Assembly: GCA_910587765.1 (NCBI GenBank)
Contig: CAJUNR010000019.1
Location: forward strand, 1 to 64,000
Direction: 5' to 3'
Length of the DNA stretch: 64,000 bases
DNA from: an uncultured Lachnospiraceae bacterium
GTDB lineage: Bacteria; Bacillota; Clostridia; Lachnospirales; Lachnospiraceae
Shown one piece after another: positions 15,445 to 24,295 of this stretch (position 1 is the first letter of the stretch; each line of letters opens with the position of its first letter). The translations under genes and the position numbers were made by a program. Below the pieces are notes generated by a model that saw nothing but the letters and a program-made list of their open reading frames with translations, was not told the DNA's origin and did not search any database.

Positions 15445-16182
15445 TTAATCTATGACGTTCATTAAAATATCTATCGTAATCTCTTCTTTAACTTTATCCG
15501 TAATGGTCAGCAGGTAAGCATCATCTTTTTTCTCTATAGTAACGCCATCAATAGGAGCAGCCAATTCAAAAGAAAAATATCTTGCAAATAGAGTATATGT
15601 ACCCCAAATAATTCCTTTGATAGTATCTTCTCCAATGCCATTATAAAGTCTTTTGCCTTTAGATGTTGTTATGGAGTAAGATAGGAAGCCTCTATTCAAG
15701 CAGTTAGGAATAATATGTAATTTGATTTTTGGAATACTCTCTAAGTATTTTATTTTCTCTCGGCTGGTTCTGATTGCTCCTTTTAAACGATTGTTTTCTG
15801 TTTTAAGCAGTTGAAAAGAAATCATATAAGTTTCGTATAATTTTCTTTTTATTTCCTCGTATTGTAGGAGCATATCTTTGTGATGCATATGAGGATTGAT
15901 GTCTAAATCAGTACGTTCCAGCGTATAAGAACTTATAGGAATGCGACTGGCTTTCTCTTCTGCCAGAGCTTTAGCTTCATTAAATAATTTCTTGGCTTTT
16001 TCATTATGATAGAGATAGCTTTTGCTTAGTCCAGAGAGTTCACAGACTCTGGGAGCAGTGATCAGTTCGTCATTATGTATCATATCCTCCAAGACAGTTT
16101 TTAAGGTGTTGTATTTTTCTTGAATGATCTTCTGTCTGGCTTCTAACATAGGAGAAGTATTTCTTTCGTGGTCTTTTGGCAT
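15445..16182 (-). CDS. TnpC/DUF6262-like DNA-binding protein
   Basis: 245 residues. The N-terminal third (LEARQKIIQEKYNTLKTVLE, then LITAPRVCELSGLSKSYLYHN) looks like the helix-turn-helix of DUF6262/TnpC proteins that accompany Tn554-type tyrosine recombinases; the match is from memory. The middle is a long helix (YEEIKRKLYETYMISFQLLK) and the C-terminus a beta-rich domain not expected in TnpC. The gene lies next to the element's right end and points inward. It may assist integration or regulate element genes. No recombinase gene is present in this window. Confidence 0.5.
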   Translation of the reverse strand: MPKDHERNTSPMLEARQKIIQEKYNTLKTVLEDMIHNDELITAPRVCELSGLSKSYLYHNEKAKKLFNEAKALAEEKASRIPISSYTLERTDLDINPHMHHKDMLLQYEEIKRKLYETYMISFQLLKTENNRLKGAIRTSREKIKYLESIPKIKLHIIPNCLNRGFLSYSITTSKGKRLYNGIGEDTIKGIIWGTYTLFARYFSFELAAPIDGVTIEKKDDAYLLTITDKVKEEITIDILMNVID

Positions 16183-16472
16183 GGGCGTTCCCTCTCTCTG
16201 TTCGTTGATATGTCTATTTTACATTAATTTTTAGATTGGGGAAAGATGTTTTCAGTCTATATGAGGCATGAATTTATTCTGGTGGAAATAGACTGGCAGA
16301 ATGATTTAAGAAAGTGGGCTTGGAGGAGTGGTATTTTGGCTATTTAAAAAATGCCTTCATTCCTAGATATTTACTTACTTTATACAGAGTTCACAGGGTT
16401 TACCATATCTCTTTTTACAGCCATTTTGTACAGAATAAACAGAGTTTTATCACTAAAAAGTATTCCTTATAT
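16183..16472. mobile_element. Right end of the AT-rich mobile element
   Basis: About 290 bp of AT-rich non-coding sequence between the TnpC-like gene and the resumption of cpaF at 16473. Base composition changes sharply at this point. The exact attachment core cannot be fixed because the left junction is outside the window; ...TATTCCTTATAT lies immediately left of the first recognisable host codon. The element is therefore at least 16.4 kb long. Confidence 0.6.
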
Positions 16473-16886
16473 ATCGTCGGAGAAGTGCGCGGAGCCGAGA
16501 CGTTCGAGCTGCTGACCTGCCTGAATACCGGGCATGACGGAAGCTTTTCCACCTGTCATGCCAACAGTACCCGGGATACGATCGGACGTCTGGAAACCAT
16601 GGTGCTTATGGGGATGGAATTGCCCCTGCAGGCGATTCGGAGGCAGATCGCTTCCGGAATCGATCTGATCGTTTATCTCGGAAGGCTGCGGGACAAGAGC
16701 CGCAGGCTTCTGGAAATCACAGAAGTAACCGGTATGGAGGAGGATCAGGTGGTACTCAATCCGCTGTTTCTCTTCCAGGAAACCGGTGAAGTATCCGGCA
16801 GAATCTGCGGGATACAGAAGAAGGCAGGAGATATGAAAAACATTGAAAAATTTCAGCGCGCCGGTATTTCGGTGGACAGAAGGTAG
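16473..16886 (+). pseudogene. cpaF: cpaF/tadA pilus ATPase, C-terminal fragment
   Basis: From Ile at 16473 the frame reads as a type II/IV secretion ATPase of the CpaF/TadA class: Walker B (IVGEVRGAETFE), His box (LNTGHDGSFSTCHANS), then DTIGRLETMVLMG and the C-terminal ITEVTGMEEDQVV region. Everything upstream, including Walker A and the Asp box, is missing and replaced by element DNA. A hybrid frame opens at 16314 but cannot give a working ATPase. In TadA-type pili this ATPase powers pilus assembly, so the pilus is probably non-functional while the element is inserted, unless a second copy exists. Confidence 0.85.
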
Positions 16887-17592
16887 GAAACGGATTCCGA
16901 TTCTGCTGAAAGGATGTCTGCTTGTTCTTATATTTTCATGGCTGTTCTACGATTCTCCGTATGCCGCTGTTTTTCTGTCGCCGTTTCTCTGGTTCTGGAT
17001 CAGAGAATGCATGATTGCAGAGCGGCAGAAGGAGGAAGAAAATTTTCAGAAAATGTTTAAAGAATGGATTTTGCTGCTGTCGTCTTCTCTGTCGGCGGGT
17101 TATTCGGTGGAGAACGCCATGAGCCAGTCTTACCGGGAGCTTCAGATGATGTTTCCGAAAGGCGGGATTATGGTGGACGAACTGAGAGAGATGCTGGCCA
17201 AGGCGGAGAATAACGAACGTCCGGAAGCTCTGCTGGAGGATCTTGCCCGCAGGCATCCTTCGGAAGAGGTAGTGAGTTTTGTGGAAGTATTCTGCACGGC
17301 CCGCGCGAGCGGGGGAAGCCTGAACGCGGTGATACAGAGTACGGCCGTTCAGATGGCGGAGATCATGGATACGAGACGGGAGATCGCCACGCTTCTGGCA
17401 TCCAAGGTATATGAACAGAAGATCATGACGGTGATGCCGGCGGCAGTGCTTTTGTACGTGCGGCTTGGCTCCGGAGAGTTTCTGGAAGGGTTATATCATA
17501 ATCCGGCCGGAATCTTCGTGGCAACCATATGCCTGGCGATTTACTTTGCAGCATACCTGCTGGGAAAAAGGATGGTGCGATTTGAAATATAG
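16843..17592 (+). CDS. tadB: TadB-like pilus assembly protein
   Basis: 249 residues, inner-membrane platform protein of Flp pili (T2SSF domain). Membrane segments near 24-50 and in the last 60 residues flank a cytoplasmic helical domain with the diagnostic LLSSSLSAGYSVENAMSQ and ARASGGSLNAVIQ motifs. The only start fitting the frame is TTG 16843, overlapping the end of cpaF by 44 bases, with GGAG upstream. Shorter than many TadB proteins because the N-terminal membrane region is compact. Confidence 0.8.
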   Translation: MKNFSAPVFRWTEGRKRIPILLKGCLLVLIFSWLFYDSPYAAVFLSPFLWFWIRECMIAERQKEEENFQKMFKEWILLLSSSLSAGYSVENAMSQSYRELQMMFPKGGIMVDELREMLAKAENNERPEALLEDLARRHPSEEVVSFVEVFCTARASGGSLNAVIQSTAVQMAEIMDTRREIATLLASKVYEQKIMTVMPAAVLLYVRLGSGEFLEGLYHNPAGIFVATICLAIYFAAYLLGKRMVRFEI

Positions 17593-18781
17593 GACAAAGC
17601 TGTGTCTGATCGTTGCGGCCGGAGGGATTCTGAGTCTTTCCTGTTATCTGTACGATCTGAAAGGCAGAGATCCCATTCAGTATCTTACAAGACCCCAAAG
17701 CGGAGCGGGAGACGAGAATGCGGAGCTGCAGGCGGAACTGGAAGGAAAAACCTATCCTGTGCATGTGAAACTGAAAGCGGTTCCCTACAAAGAACAGGAA
17801 CAGCGTCTTCTGCTGAAGGAAGCGTACGACGGACTCGGCGCACTGTTTCTGAAAGAGAACGGGGATTTTGAACAAATCATGGAGGATGTGTCCATGCCGT
17901 CCGTATATCCGGGTACGCAGATATCAATCCGGTGGTATCTGGATACCGGGGATTGTGTGAAATCGGACGGAACCGTTCAGAATGCATTTCTGAAAGCGCC
18001 GCAGTCGGTGAAAGTACAGGCCGTCCTGTCGCTGGGCGGTGAAAGTCTGGTATGGGAACAGAAGATTGTGGTCTGTCCGCCGGAGATTCCGGACACGGAG
18101 CAGAAGCTTCAGATGCTGGACTATGAGCTTTTGGAGGCGCAGGAGACAGCGGCGGAGCGGGTGCTGCTCCCGGATACGGTTGCGGGGACGCCGGTTGTCT
18201 GGTATCGGAAAGCGGACGACCGCTGGCTCTGGTTCCTTGTTCTGACGGCGCTTACGGTCGGGGCCGTCGCGGCCGGCCGGAAGAAAGAGGCGGATACGGC
18301 CCTGAGGAAGAAAGAGCGCGGAATGCAGTTGGATTATCCGGAGATTGTCAGCCGCCTGAGCCTCTATATGGGGGCGGGCATCAGCACAAGAAAAGCATGG
18401 GAACGCATTGTGGACAATTATGAGAAAAAAGGGAAGCCGGACGCGCAGCGGCACGCAGCTTATGAAGAGATGCGTGTGGCCCTGCACGAGATGCAGAGCG
18501 GCGTGGCAGAATCGGTTGCTTACGAGCGGTTCGGGAGCAGATGCCGGATGCCGGCCTATCTGAAGCTCGGGACGCTGCTCAGCCAGAATCTGCGAAAAGG
18601 AACGAGGAATCTGGCCGGTCTGCTGAAAGAGGAATCCAGAGAGGCTTTTGAGAGCCGGAAGGCTCTGGCGAAAAGGATGGGAGAAGAATGTGAGAGCAAA
18701 CTTCTGCTGCCGATGATTATGATGCTCCTGACGATTCTGATTGTCATCATGTACCCGGCGGCAACTTCTTTCCATATGTAG
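17582..18781 (+). CDS. tadC: TadC-like pilus assembly protein
   Basis: 399 residues from TTG 17582 (AAAGGATGG upstream), overlapping tadB by 11 bases. An N-terminal membrane segment (about 7-20) is followed by a roughly 190-residue extracytoplasmic beta-rich domain, another membrane segment (WLWFLVLTALTVGAVAAG), a T2SSF-like cytoplasmic region (PEIVSRLSLYMGAGISTRKA, RKGTRNLAGLLKEE) and a final membrane helix (LLLPMIMMLLTILIVIMYP). The inserted extracytoplasmic domain is typical of Clostridia versions rather than proteobacterial TadC. Confidence 0.75.
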   Translation: MKYRTKLCLIVAAGGILSLSCYLYDLKGRDPIQYLTRPQSGAGDENAELQAELEGKTYPVHVKLKAVPYKEQEQRLLLKEAYDGLGALFLKENGDFEQIMEDVSMPSVYPGTQISIRWYLDTGDCVKSDGTVQNAFLKAPQSVKVQAVLSLGGESLVWEQKIVVCPPEIPDTEQKLQMLDYELLEAQETAAERVLLPDTVAGTPVVWYRKADDRWLWFLVLTALTVGAVAAGRKKEADTALRKKERGMQLDYPEIVSRLSLYMGAGISTRKAWERIVDNYEKKGKPDAQRHAAYEEMRVALHEMQSGVAESVAYERFGSRCRMPAYLKLGTLLSQNLRKGTRNLAGLLKEESREAFESRKALAKRMGEECESKLLLPMIMMLLTILIVIMYPAATSFHM

Positions 18782-18839
18782 GGAAACGCTGATGAAAGTG
18801 TTTTCCATGAATCAAGATCAGTTATAACAGGAGGAGAAT

Positions 18840-19028
18840 ATGGGAATCGGAAACAAGATAAGGACATTCTGGAGAAATTTCTGGAAGGATGAGAGAGGTA
18901 TGGGAGTCGTGGAGGTGATACTGATCATTGTGGTGCTGATCGGTCTTGTCATCATTTTCAAAGAGAAAATTACAGGGGTTGTCAATGACATTTTTGAGAA
19001 AATCATCTCCCAGAGCAGCAGTGTGTAA
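18840..19028 (+). CDS. flp: Flp-type pilin
   Basis: 62 residues with AGGAGGAGAAT before the ATG. A short basic leader (WRNFWKDERGMG) precedes a hydrophobic helix VVEVILIIVVLIGLVIIF; the Glu five residues after the likely cleavage glycine (GMGVVEV) matches prepilin processing by the TadV peptidase encoded downstream. It is the likely major pilin of this locus. Confidence 0.85.
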   Translation: MGIGNKIRTFWRNFWKDERGMGVVEVILIIVVLIGLVIIFKEKITGVVNDIFEKIISQSSSV

Positions 19029-20445
19029 AAAAGTTTCAGGACAGATTACGGTCTGGCTGGCGTTGTGCTTCCTTGTGTTTCTGAGCCTGTATCTGGTCTG
19101 TCTCCAGTCGGTGTGGAAGCAGTATCAGAGAGCGCAGGCGGAGCAGGCGGTGGAGGCGGGGATGTTTTCTCTCTTTTCGGAATTTGAGCCGCATCTGTTT
19201 GATCGGTACGATCTGTTCAGCCTGAACACTTCTTTCGGAGGGGGAACGGAGCGGACGGAGGAGATCAGCAGCCATCTGTGGCAGTTCACGGAAAACAACA
19301 TTACAGGCGCCTCGGGAAAAGCTCTGTACGGCCTGAATCTGCAGGGGGTGAATGTAAAGGGCATTGCGCGTATGACCGATGCCTCCGGCGCGGCTTTCTT
19401 CCGTCAGGCGGTAGAGATTATGAAAGAGAGAAGCGGCTACTCTCTGGCGGAAGACTGGGTGCTTCAGGATCTGTTCCAAAACGGTTCCGACGGGAACACA
19501 AGAAGGTTTCAGGAGGACTGCGGGACGTATGAGGGCAGCGTAAGAGATTATGAGGACGAAGACGACGAGGAGGAAGAGGACGGTGAGAGCCGGAAACTGA
19601 ATCCGGAAGCGCGTCAGTGGGACGGACTCTGGAACGGCTTTACTTTGTCAAAGGCCGTTCCGGAAGGGGGCCGGATCTCGGAGAGAACGGCTGCCCTGGA
19701 GTCTGTGCCGTCTAAAAGAGAGCTCTCTGTCGGGACAGGAAGAGCGTCCGGTACGGAAAACCAGGTCATTCAAAAGCAGTGGTTTATCAGCTACCTGTGC
19801 GAGTATATGACACATGCGCAGGAAATGCTGAAAGAAACGCGTACGGACGGGTGGCTTGACTATCAGTTGGAGTATATTATTGCGGGAAGAGGGTCCGACA
19901 GAGCGAATCTGGATGCGGTGATCGGAAGACTTCTTCTGATGAGAGAGGGAATGAACTACGTATTTCTGCTGACGCATTCGGAACTGAAACAGCAGGCGGA
20001 AGCGCTGGCGGTCGTCCTCGCGGGAATGACCGGAAATCCGGGGCTGGTCAAGAGTCTGGAACAGTTGATTCTGCTGGGCTGGGCGTACGGGGAGAGTCTG
20101 GTGGAAGTGCGGCAGCTTCTCGGAGGATTCGAGTTGTCGGCCGTCAAAAATTCGGCGGACTGGCAGGTGCCCTTATCCGGACTCCTGCCGCTCCTGAACG
20201 ATCCGGGCAAATATGACGCGCAGCCCCGGAAACAGAAGGGAATCAATTATGAGGCATGTCTTCGCATCTTTCTGATGCTGGAGTCTGCGGAACGACTGTC
20301 CATGAGGGCGCTGGATGTGATAGAAGGCGAGCTCGGCTGTCTGGAAGGCTGCAGGAATCTTCACCTGGACCACTGCGCCGACCGTCTGACCGCGGAAGTG
20401 TGGATGGAGGATCTGTATCTGGAAAGAAGCTATGGATACGAATAA
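18985..20445 (+). CDS. TadG/TadF-like pseudopilin-associated protein
   Basis: 486 residues. ATG 18985 (AGGGG upstream) overlaps the flp gene and gives a basic leader, then a single membrane helix (GQITVWLALCFLVFLSLYLVC). The rest is extracytoplasmic and helical, with an acidic low-complexity run (DEDDEEEEDGE) near residue 190. This architecture is that of DUF5702-type proteins in Clostridia Tad operons, thought to sit at the base or tip of the pilus. Upstream starts within flp are less likely on ribosome-site grounds. Confidence 0.7.
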   Translation: MTFLRKSSPRAAVCKKVSGQITVWLALCFLVFLSLYLVCLQSVWKQYQRAQAEQAVEAGMFSLFSEFEPHLFDRYDLFSLNTSFGGGTERTEEISSHLWQFTENNITGASGKALYGLNLQGVNVKGIARMTDASGAAFFRQAVEIMKERSGYSLAEDWVLQDLFQNGSDGNTRRFQEDCGTYEGSVRDYEDEDDEEEEDGESRKLNPEARQWDGLWNGFTLSKAVPEGGRISERTAALESVPSKRELSVGTGRASGTENQVIQKQWFISYLCEYMTHAQEMLKETRTDGWLDYQLEYIIAGRGSDRANLDAVIGRLLLMREGMNYVFLLTHSELKQQAEALAVVLAGMTGNPGLVKSLEQLILLGWAYGESLVEVRQLLGGFELSAVKNSADWQVPLSGLLPLLNDPGKYDAQPRKQKGINYEACLRIFLMLESAERLSMRALDVIEGELGCLEGCRNLHLDHCADRLTAEVWMEDLYLERSYGYE

Positions 20446-20493
20446 CAGCCGGTTGCCGAAAGAGGAGCCGGATGAAAAAGGAGGTATGGAGGG

Positions 20494-21228
20494 ATGCCCT
20501 TCTGCAACAGGATAAACAACAGTAAAAGTCTCCAGATACCCCGTACACGAAATGTGCTGTTCAGGAATACAGGAACAGGCAGGAGGGCTTCCCTTGATAT
20601 CTTTCTGAAGGGGAGCATGACGCTTGAGGCTTCTCTCGTCCTCCCGTTCCTGCTGTGCGCGGTTACCGCTCTGCTGTATCTTTTTGCGTTTACTGCCGTT
20701 CAGTCAAAGGAGAGCAGGACACTGATGGAGCGGGCCGAGCTTCTGGCGGTCACGTCCGCGCAGGCGTATCATTCCGATCCTTATGTAAAGCTTTACGACG
20801 TGGGAACCGCGTCGATGCCTTTCGCCTCGCTGTCTTTTGGGAGACGGCCGGTGACAAAAAAGGCGGTGGTCCGCGCATGGGTCGGATATACGGGTGAAAC
20901 TTTTCAAAATGCCGCGGGAGAGACGCTGGTCTATATCACGCCGGACGGAACGGTGTACCATAAGACGAGAGACTGTACCTATCTCAGGCTGTCCGTTCGC
21001 CAGATCTCATACGGGGGACTGAGCGGCGAGCGAAACCTGTCCGGAGGCAGATATACTCCCTGTGAATTTTGTGTCCGCAGAGGCTGGACAGGAGGAACGG
21101 TTTATATTACGGATCATGGAACCAGTTATCACGGCAGTGCGGGATGCCAGGGCCTGAAACGGACCATTATAGCGGTGCCGCTGTCCGAGACGGGAGGCCG
21201 GCCCGGCTGCTCCCGCTGTGCAAGATGA
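20494..21228 (+). CDS. TadE-like pseudopilin with duplicated Cys motif
   Basis: 244 residues. An MTLEASLVLPFLLCAVTALL segment (42-61) with the Glu typical of TadE pseudopilins anchors it. The C-terminal part contains a tandem module: VYIT-x2-GT-x-YH-x4-C-x2-L and then CxxC, at 147-193 (C161, CEFC 190-193) and again at 203-242 (C218, CSRC 239-242). The paired cysteines could hold metal or form disulfides in a surface domain. GGAGG precedes the ATG; the end overlaps the next gene as ATGA. Confidence 0.7.
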   Translation: MPFCNRINNSKSLQIPRTRNVLFRNTGTGRRASLDIFLKGSMTLEASLVLPFLLCAVTALLYLFAFTAVQSKESRTLMERAELLAVTSAQAYHSDPYVKLYDVGTASMPFASLSFGRRPVTKKAVVRAWVGYTGETFQNAAGETLVYITPDGTVYHKTRDCTYLRLSVRQISYGGLSGERNLSGGRYTPCEFCVRRGWTGGTVYITDHGTSYHGSAGCQGLKRTIIAVPLSETGGRPGCSRCAR

Positions 21229-21602
21229 CGGGCCGTATGTGGGTCCTCGGCCATCTCCTCTATCTGTCGGCAGAGGACATCAGGGAGCAGCAGATTTCGC
21301 TGATGCTTCTGCTGGAATTGGGCGGCACGGGGCTTTTGTACGCACTGTCGTCAGGACATATTCCGCAGTTGCTTCCGGGATTTGCGCTTCTTTATCTGGG
21401 CTTTGTCAGCCGCGAGCAGATTGGTTACGGCGACGGATGGCTGATGCTCGTTCTTGGAATGTGGCTTGATCTTGAAAATCTTCTGTGGATGATTTTGTTC
21501 GGGATGGGCTTCGGAGTACTGTATGCGTTTCTGTTCCGCAAAAAAGAACTGCCTCTGGTTCCGTTTCTGACGGCAGCCTATTTGATCGGAGGGGTCTTGT
21601 GA
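21225..21602 (+). CDS. Prepilin peptidase (A24 family, TadV-like)
   Basis: 125 residues, ATGA overlap with the previous gene. Four membrane segments carry the two catalytic aspartates: SAEDIREQQ near residue 17 and GYGDG near residue 71, the GxGD motif of type IV prepilin peptidases. The short length without a methylase domain is usual for Tad systems. It should cleave the leader of the Flp pilin and pseudopilins. Confidence 0.85.
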   Translation: MTGRMWVLGHLLYLSAEDIREQQISLMLLLELGGTGLLYALSSGHIPQLLPGFALLYLGFVSREQIGYGDGWLMLVLGMWLDLENLLWMILFGMGFGVLYAFLFRKKELPLVPFLTAAYLIGGVL

Positions 21603-21997
21603 AGAAAAAAGGAAGATATGTAGTGGAAGCCTCTTATCTGGTGCCGGTTATCTGCATCCTGCTGGTCTATCTGGTGTTTTTTACGCTGTATGCGCATGAT
21701 TATGCGGTGTGTGTGCATACGGTTCTGACATCCGGCGTCAAAGGGTGCTATCAGGACGGCAGGACCGGGGAAAAACGGAGGGAGGAGACAGAAAAGGAAC
21801 TTGCGCAGAAGCTTTCGGGGAGGCTTCTGTGGCTTGAGGATGAGGCCGTGGAGGTTCAGGTGAATCCGGTACGGTTCACGATACGGATGTCCGGAAAGGG
21901 AAGCTTTCTTCCGGTGTCCGGAATCGTGATTGAGAGAGAGATCTACCGGGTGCAGCCCTGTGAGACGCTCCGCCGGAGCCGGTGGATGAGAGACTGA
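21599..21997 (+). CDS. TadE-like pseudopilin
   Basis: 132 residues from GTG 21599, whose last two bases begin the stop of the peptidase gene (GTGA). A basic leader KKKGR precedes VVEASYLVPVICILLVYLVFF, a pseudopilin helix with the conserved Glu. The extracellular part is beta-rich. No methionine start is available in this frame near the conserved region, which decides for GTG. Confidence 0.75.
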   Translation: MKKKGRYVVEASYLVPVICILLVYLVFFTLYAHDYAVCVHTVLTSGVKGCYQDGRTGEKRREETEKELAQKLSGRLLWLEDEAVEVQVNPVRFTIRMSGKGSFLPVSGIVIEREIYRVQPCETLRRSRWMRD

Positions 21998-23073
21998 TGG
22001 AGGAAAAAGGAATGGAGATACGGTATAAAAGAGATCTGAACAGCAATTATATGATTCTGAAGGAAGACAGCAGCAGAGGAGACTATGAAGTACGGATGAT
22101 TACGGAGAACCGGATCTACGGATTCCTGCCCTGCGTGATTCAGCGTCACGAGAATCAGACCGAGTATTATTATGAGATTACCGGACGTCAAAGTATGGAG
22201 CTTTTATATGAACGGAAAAAAATAAATTTCAGACAGTTGAAGGAGCTGCTCCGCGAACTGCTGCGCATACTGGAATCGGCGCAGGAGTACCTGCTGGAGC
22301 CGGATCATTTTGTACTGAATCCGGCGTCCATGTATCTGAATGTAAAGACCGAAAAATTATATCTGTGCTATTACCCGGGCGCCGAAAAGGCGATCAGAGA
22401 ATCCTTTCTGGAACTGGCGGAATATCTGCTGGGAAGACTGGATAAGAGCGATACGGAGGGAATTGAGTTTGGCTATGAACTGTATCAGAGCGCCCTGGAG
22501 CCGAATTTCAGCCTGCTGGAACTTCTTCACAAACATGCGGAAGCGGAGAAGGAAAAGAAGATTCCGGAAGCTGCCCCGAGTCCGGTTCCGCAGGTCTGCG
22601 TTCAGGAGGAAGTTCTGGAAAAGACCGGAAGCTGGAAAAACTTCTTCAGGAAGAAACAGAAAAATCGGATACAGGAGGATTATGTGGCGGAGGCCGATCA
22701 GATGGGAAGCGGTTCGGAGCTGTTCGTAAAAGAGGAGGAGGTTCTGCCGGAAACCGCATGTCTCCAGAAAGCAAAACGGGACGGGCTGTATCTGCGGAGC
22801 CTGAACGGAGAATACCCGGATTTTCAGATCGGAGAAGAAAGCTTTCTGATCGGAAAGAAACGGGACAGCGTGGACGGATGTGTTCCCGCTTCGACGGTCA
22901 GCCGGATTCACGCCAGAATTACCTGCGACGGTTCGAGCTATTACGTGGAAGATCTGAACTCCACAAACGGAACCTGGGCGGATCAGGTGCAGCTCAATCC
23001 CTATGAGCTTTGTCCGCTGCGGGACGGAATGTACCTCACTTTTGCCAGCGCGGAGTATGAGGTGCAGGTGTAA
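21982..23073 (+). CDS. FHA-domain protein of the Tad locus
   Basis: 363 residues, overlapping the previous gene by 16 bases. The N-terminal 180 residues resemble the DUF6382 domain found with Clostridia Tad genes; a charged linker follows. The C-terminal 80 residues are an FHA domain with FLIGK, SRIHARI and LNSTNGTW motifs, which bind phosphothreonine. It probably links pilus assembly to Ser/Thr kinase signalling. It is the last gene of the operon. Confidence 0.8.
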   Translation: MDERLMEEKGMEIRYKRDLNSNYMILKEDSSRGDYEVRMITENRIYGFLPCVIQRHENQTEYYYEITGRQSMELLYERKKINFRQLKELLRELLRILESAQEYLLEPDHFVLNPASMYLNVKTEKLYLCYYPGAEKAIRESFLELAEYLLGRLDKSDTEGIEFGYELYQSALEPNFSLLELLHKHAEAEKEKKIPEAAPSPVPQVCVQEEVLEKTGSWKNFFRKKQKNRIQEDYVAEADQMGSGSELFVKEEEVLPETACLQKAKRDGLYLRSLNGEYPDFQIGEESFLIGKKRDSVDGCVPASTVSRIHARITCDGSSYYVEDLNSTNGTWADQVQLNPYELCPLRDGMYLTFASAEYEVQV

Positions 23074-23271
23074 CCGTTTTGCGGCAGAAACGGCTGTTCT
23101 GTCAAATGACTGTACATTCCCCGGCTCATGCCTTATAATCTTCTTATCTTTTGTGTGCAGAAAGGAACCCGGAATATGAAACAGAAATTGTTGATTGTCG
23201 GTGTTCAGGCAGGACAGATGCTCCGGGTTCTCCACTGAACGGGTGTTTGGACAGAAAGGAGAGATGCTGTA

Positions 23272-24156
23272 ATGACGGAAAAATCGGTAAAGGTTATATG
23301 TATCGGACAGGCGCTGGTAGACTGTATTGTCCGCGGAAAGGAACCTTACCGGGAAAATGTGGATATTGCCGAGGAGATTATTCTGAATACCGGCGGCGAC
23401 GCGCTGAATGAATCCTGCGTTCTGGAAACGCTTGGCTGCCATACGAAGCTGATCTGCGGAGTCGGACAGGATCCGGCGGGAGATCTGGTTCTTAAAAAAG
23501 CCCGAAGCCACGGGGTGGACGTATCAGGGGTAGTTCAGTCGGAGCGGCTTACGACGCCGATTGCCAGTCTTACCGTTGACAAAAACGGGGGAAGAAGATC
23601 CTGCAACAGCAGGGCGACGATGCTCGACGGATTTCTCCCGGAACTGGAAGTTCCGGACGGTGTCAGGGTGGTGTCGCTGGCCAGCCTGTTCCGGGCGCCT
23701 CTTGACCGGAAGGACACGGTGATCCGTCTGGTCAGGAAGGCAAAAGAGGCCGGGGCGGTGGTCTGCGCGGATACGAAGATTCCCACCTTTCGGCAGATGT
23801 CGCTCTTTGATCTGTCGGAGATACTGCCTGTGATTGATTATCTGTTTCCGAATGAGAAGGAGGCGCAGTATCTGACCGGGAAGAAGGATTATATGGAGAT
23901 GGCGGAGGAACTTTGCCGGCGGGGGATTCAGAATGTGATCGTAAAAACCGGAAGCGAGGGCTGTACCGTCTGCGGAAGGACAAAACGCTTTCATATGCCC
24001 GCCGAGAAGGTGGAGGCGGTCGACTCCACCGGAGCGGGAGACAGTTTTGTGGCCGGCTTTATCTCCGGGATTGTGGCGGGCGATTCTCTTGAAGGATGCT
24101 GCAGCTGTGGAATCCGCTGTGCGGCGGACTGTGTACAGCGGATGGGTGCCGTTTAA
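23272..24156 (+). CDS. PfkB-family sugar kinase
   Basis: 294 residues, ribokinase/fructokinase fold. The N-terminal VICIGQALVDCIV and NTGGDALNESCVLETLG regions and the C-terminal DSTGAGDSFVAGF anion-hole/catalytic Asp signature are intact. AAAGGAGAG precedes the ATG. The sugar is not readable; it stands alone with its own terminator. The 200 bp upstream hold a weak 8-bp inverted repeat (GAACCCGG/CCGGGTTC) and no gene. Confidence 0.8.
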   Translation: MTEKSVKVICIGQALVDCIVRGKEPYRENVDIAEEIILNTGGDALNESCVLETLGCHTKLICGVGQDPAGDLVLKKARSHGVDVSGVVQSERLTTPIASLTVDKNGGRRSCNSRATMLDGFLPELEVPDGVRVVSLASLFRAPLDRKDTVIRLVRKAKEAGAVVCADTKIPTFRQMSLFDLSEILPVIDYLFPNEKEAQYLTGKKDYMEMAEELCRRGIQNVIVKTGSEGCTVCGRTKRFHMPAEKVEAVDSTGAGDSFVAGFISGIVAGDSLEGCCSCGIRCAADCVQRMGAV

Positions 24157-24190
24157 AAATGCAGAAACAGGTTCCGTTTGCAGCATTTTT
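24155..24190 (+). terminator. Terminator of the PfkB gene
   Basis: AAAAATGC (24155-24162) pairs with GCATTTTT (24183-24190), with further inner pairing GAAAC/GTTT. It overlaps the stop codon. Confidence 0.8.
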
Positions 24191-24295
24191 CCGTCCGCTC
24201 ATGACAAAAACTGATTTTTCCCCCTTTTTCTGCTGATATTAAGTTACAGAAGTCTTTTCCGGTTTCAGACAGAATACAGGAAAGAAGGTGAAGCG

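Noticed and set aside
16314..16472. An N-terminal extension of cpaF from 16314
   Set aside because: These residues have no match to the CpaF family (no Walker A, no Asp box) and are read from AT-rich element DNA; the hybrid frame is accidental.
20432..20515. A 27-codon ORF between two pilus genes
   Set aside because: Overlaps both neighbours, lacks a ribosome site and contains the next gene's own ribosome site.
23176..23238. A 20-codon ORF before the PfkB gene
   Set aside because: No good ribosome site and no protein-like features; the region is better seen as leader sequence.
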